The notes under the pieces are model-generated. The model had not been told where the DNA came from. It saw nothing but the letters and a program-made list of their open reading frames with translations, and did no database searches. Shown in pieces: positions 6,067 through 6,088 of a DNA stretch of 6,088 bases; position 1 is the first letter of the stretch, and every line of letters starts with the position of its first letter. A program made the position numbers and the translations under genes. The DNA is taken from positions 1 through 6,088 of the forward strand of contig JAPPFO010000163.1 of NCBI GenBank assembly GCA_028875175.1, given 5' to 3'. The stretch comes from Chloroflexota bacterium. GTDB lineage: Bacteria > Chloroflexota > UBA11872.

Positions 6067-6088
6067 TTTGGCGAGCGCTGTCTATTTG

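Overview
The window is GC-rich, densely coded bacterial DNA. Purine-rich Shine-Dalgarno sequences precede most genes, some starts are GTG, and the tRNA gene encodes its own CCA end. This suits a free-living GC-rich bacterium. Chloroflexota or a similar GC-rich environmental lineage is possible, but nothing here fixes the phylum. No transposase, integrase, CRISPR array or phage gene was seen.

Layout: (1) 41-1207, +, a complete FAD-dependent oxidoreductase of the DAO (glycine/D-amino-acid oxidase) superfamily. (2) 1251-1327, -, a tRNA-Val(GAC) gene, tail-to-tail with the oxidoreductase, with a credible sigma70-type promoter at 1346-1374. (3) 1509-2552, +, a PLP-dependent fold-type II enzyme of the D-cysteine desulfhydrase/ACC deaminase family; its residues argue against true ACC deaminase activity. 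(4) 2582-2746, +, a 54-residue predicted lipoprotein with only about 23 mature residues. (5) 2747-2828, a GC-rich gap with several short perfect palindromes. (6) 2829-3935, +, a GT4-like glycosyltransferase. (7) 3932-5965, +, a heparinase II/III-type polysaccharide lyase whose GTG start overlaps the glycosyltransferase stop by 4 bases. (8) 5966-6088, a non-coding tail with a promoter-like element and two inverted repeats.

Genes 6 and 7 form a clear two-gene unit: one builds a glycosidic bond, and the other probably cleaves uronic-acid polymers by beta-elimination. The pair suggests a polysaccharide-making or remodelling function. The lyase has no signal peptide, which is unusual and could mean a cytoplasmic substrate. 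The oxidoreductase and PLP enzyme both look like amino-acid or amine catabolism genes, but the tRNA separates them and nothing ties them into one pathway. The PLP gene and the small lipoprotein share an exact 13-base motif followed by the same Shine-Dalgarno sequence, the best regulatory lead in the window.

No convincing new multi-gene system was found. The most interesting items are the coupled glycosyltransferase-lyase pair, the tiny lipoprotein and the shared upstream motif.
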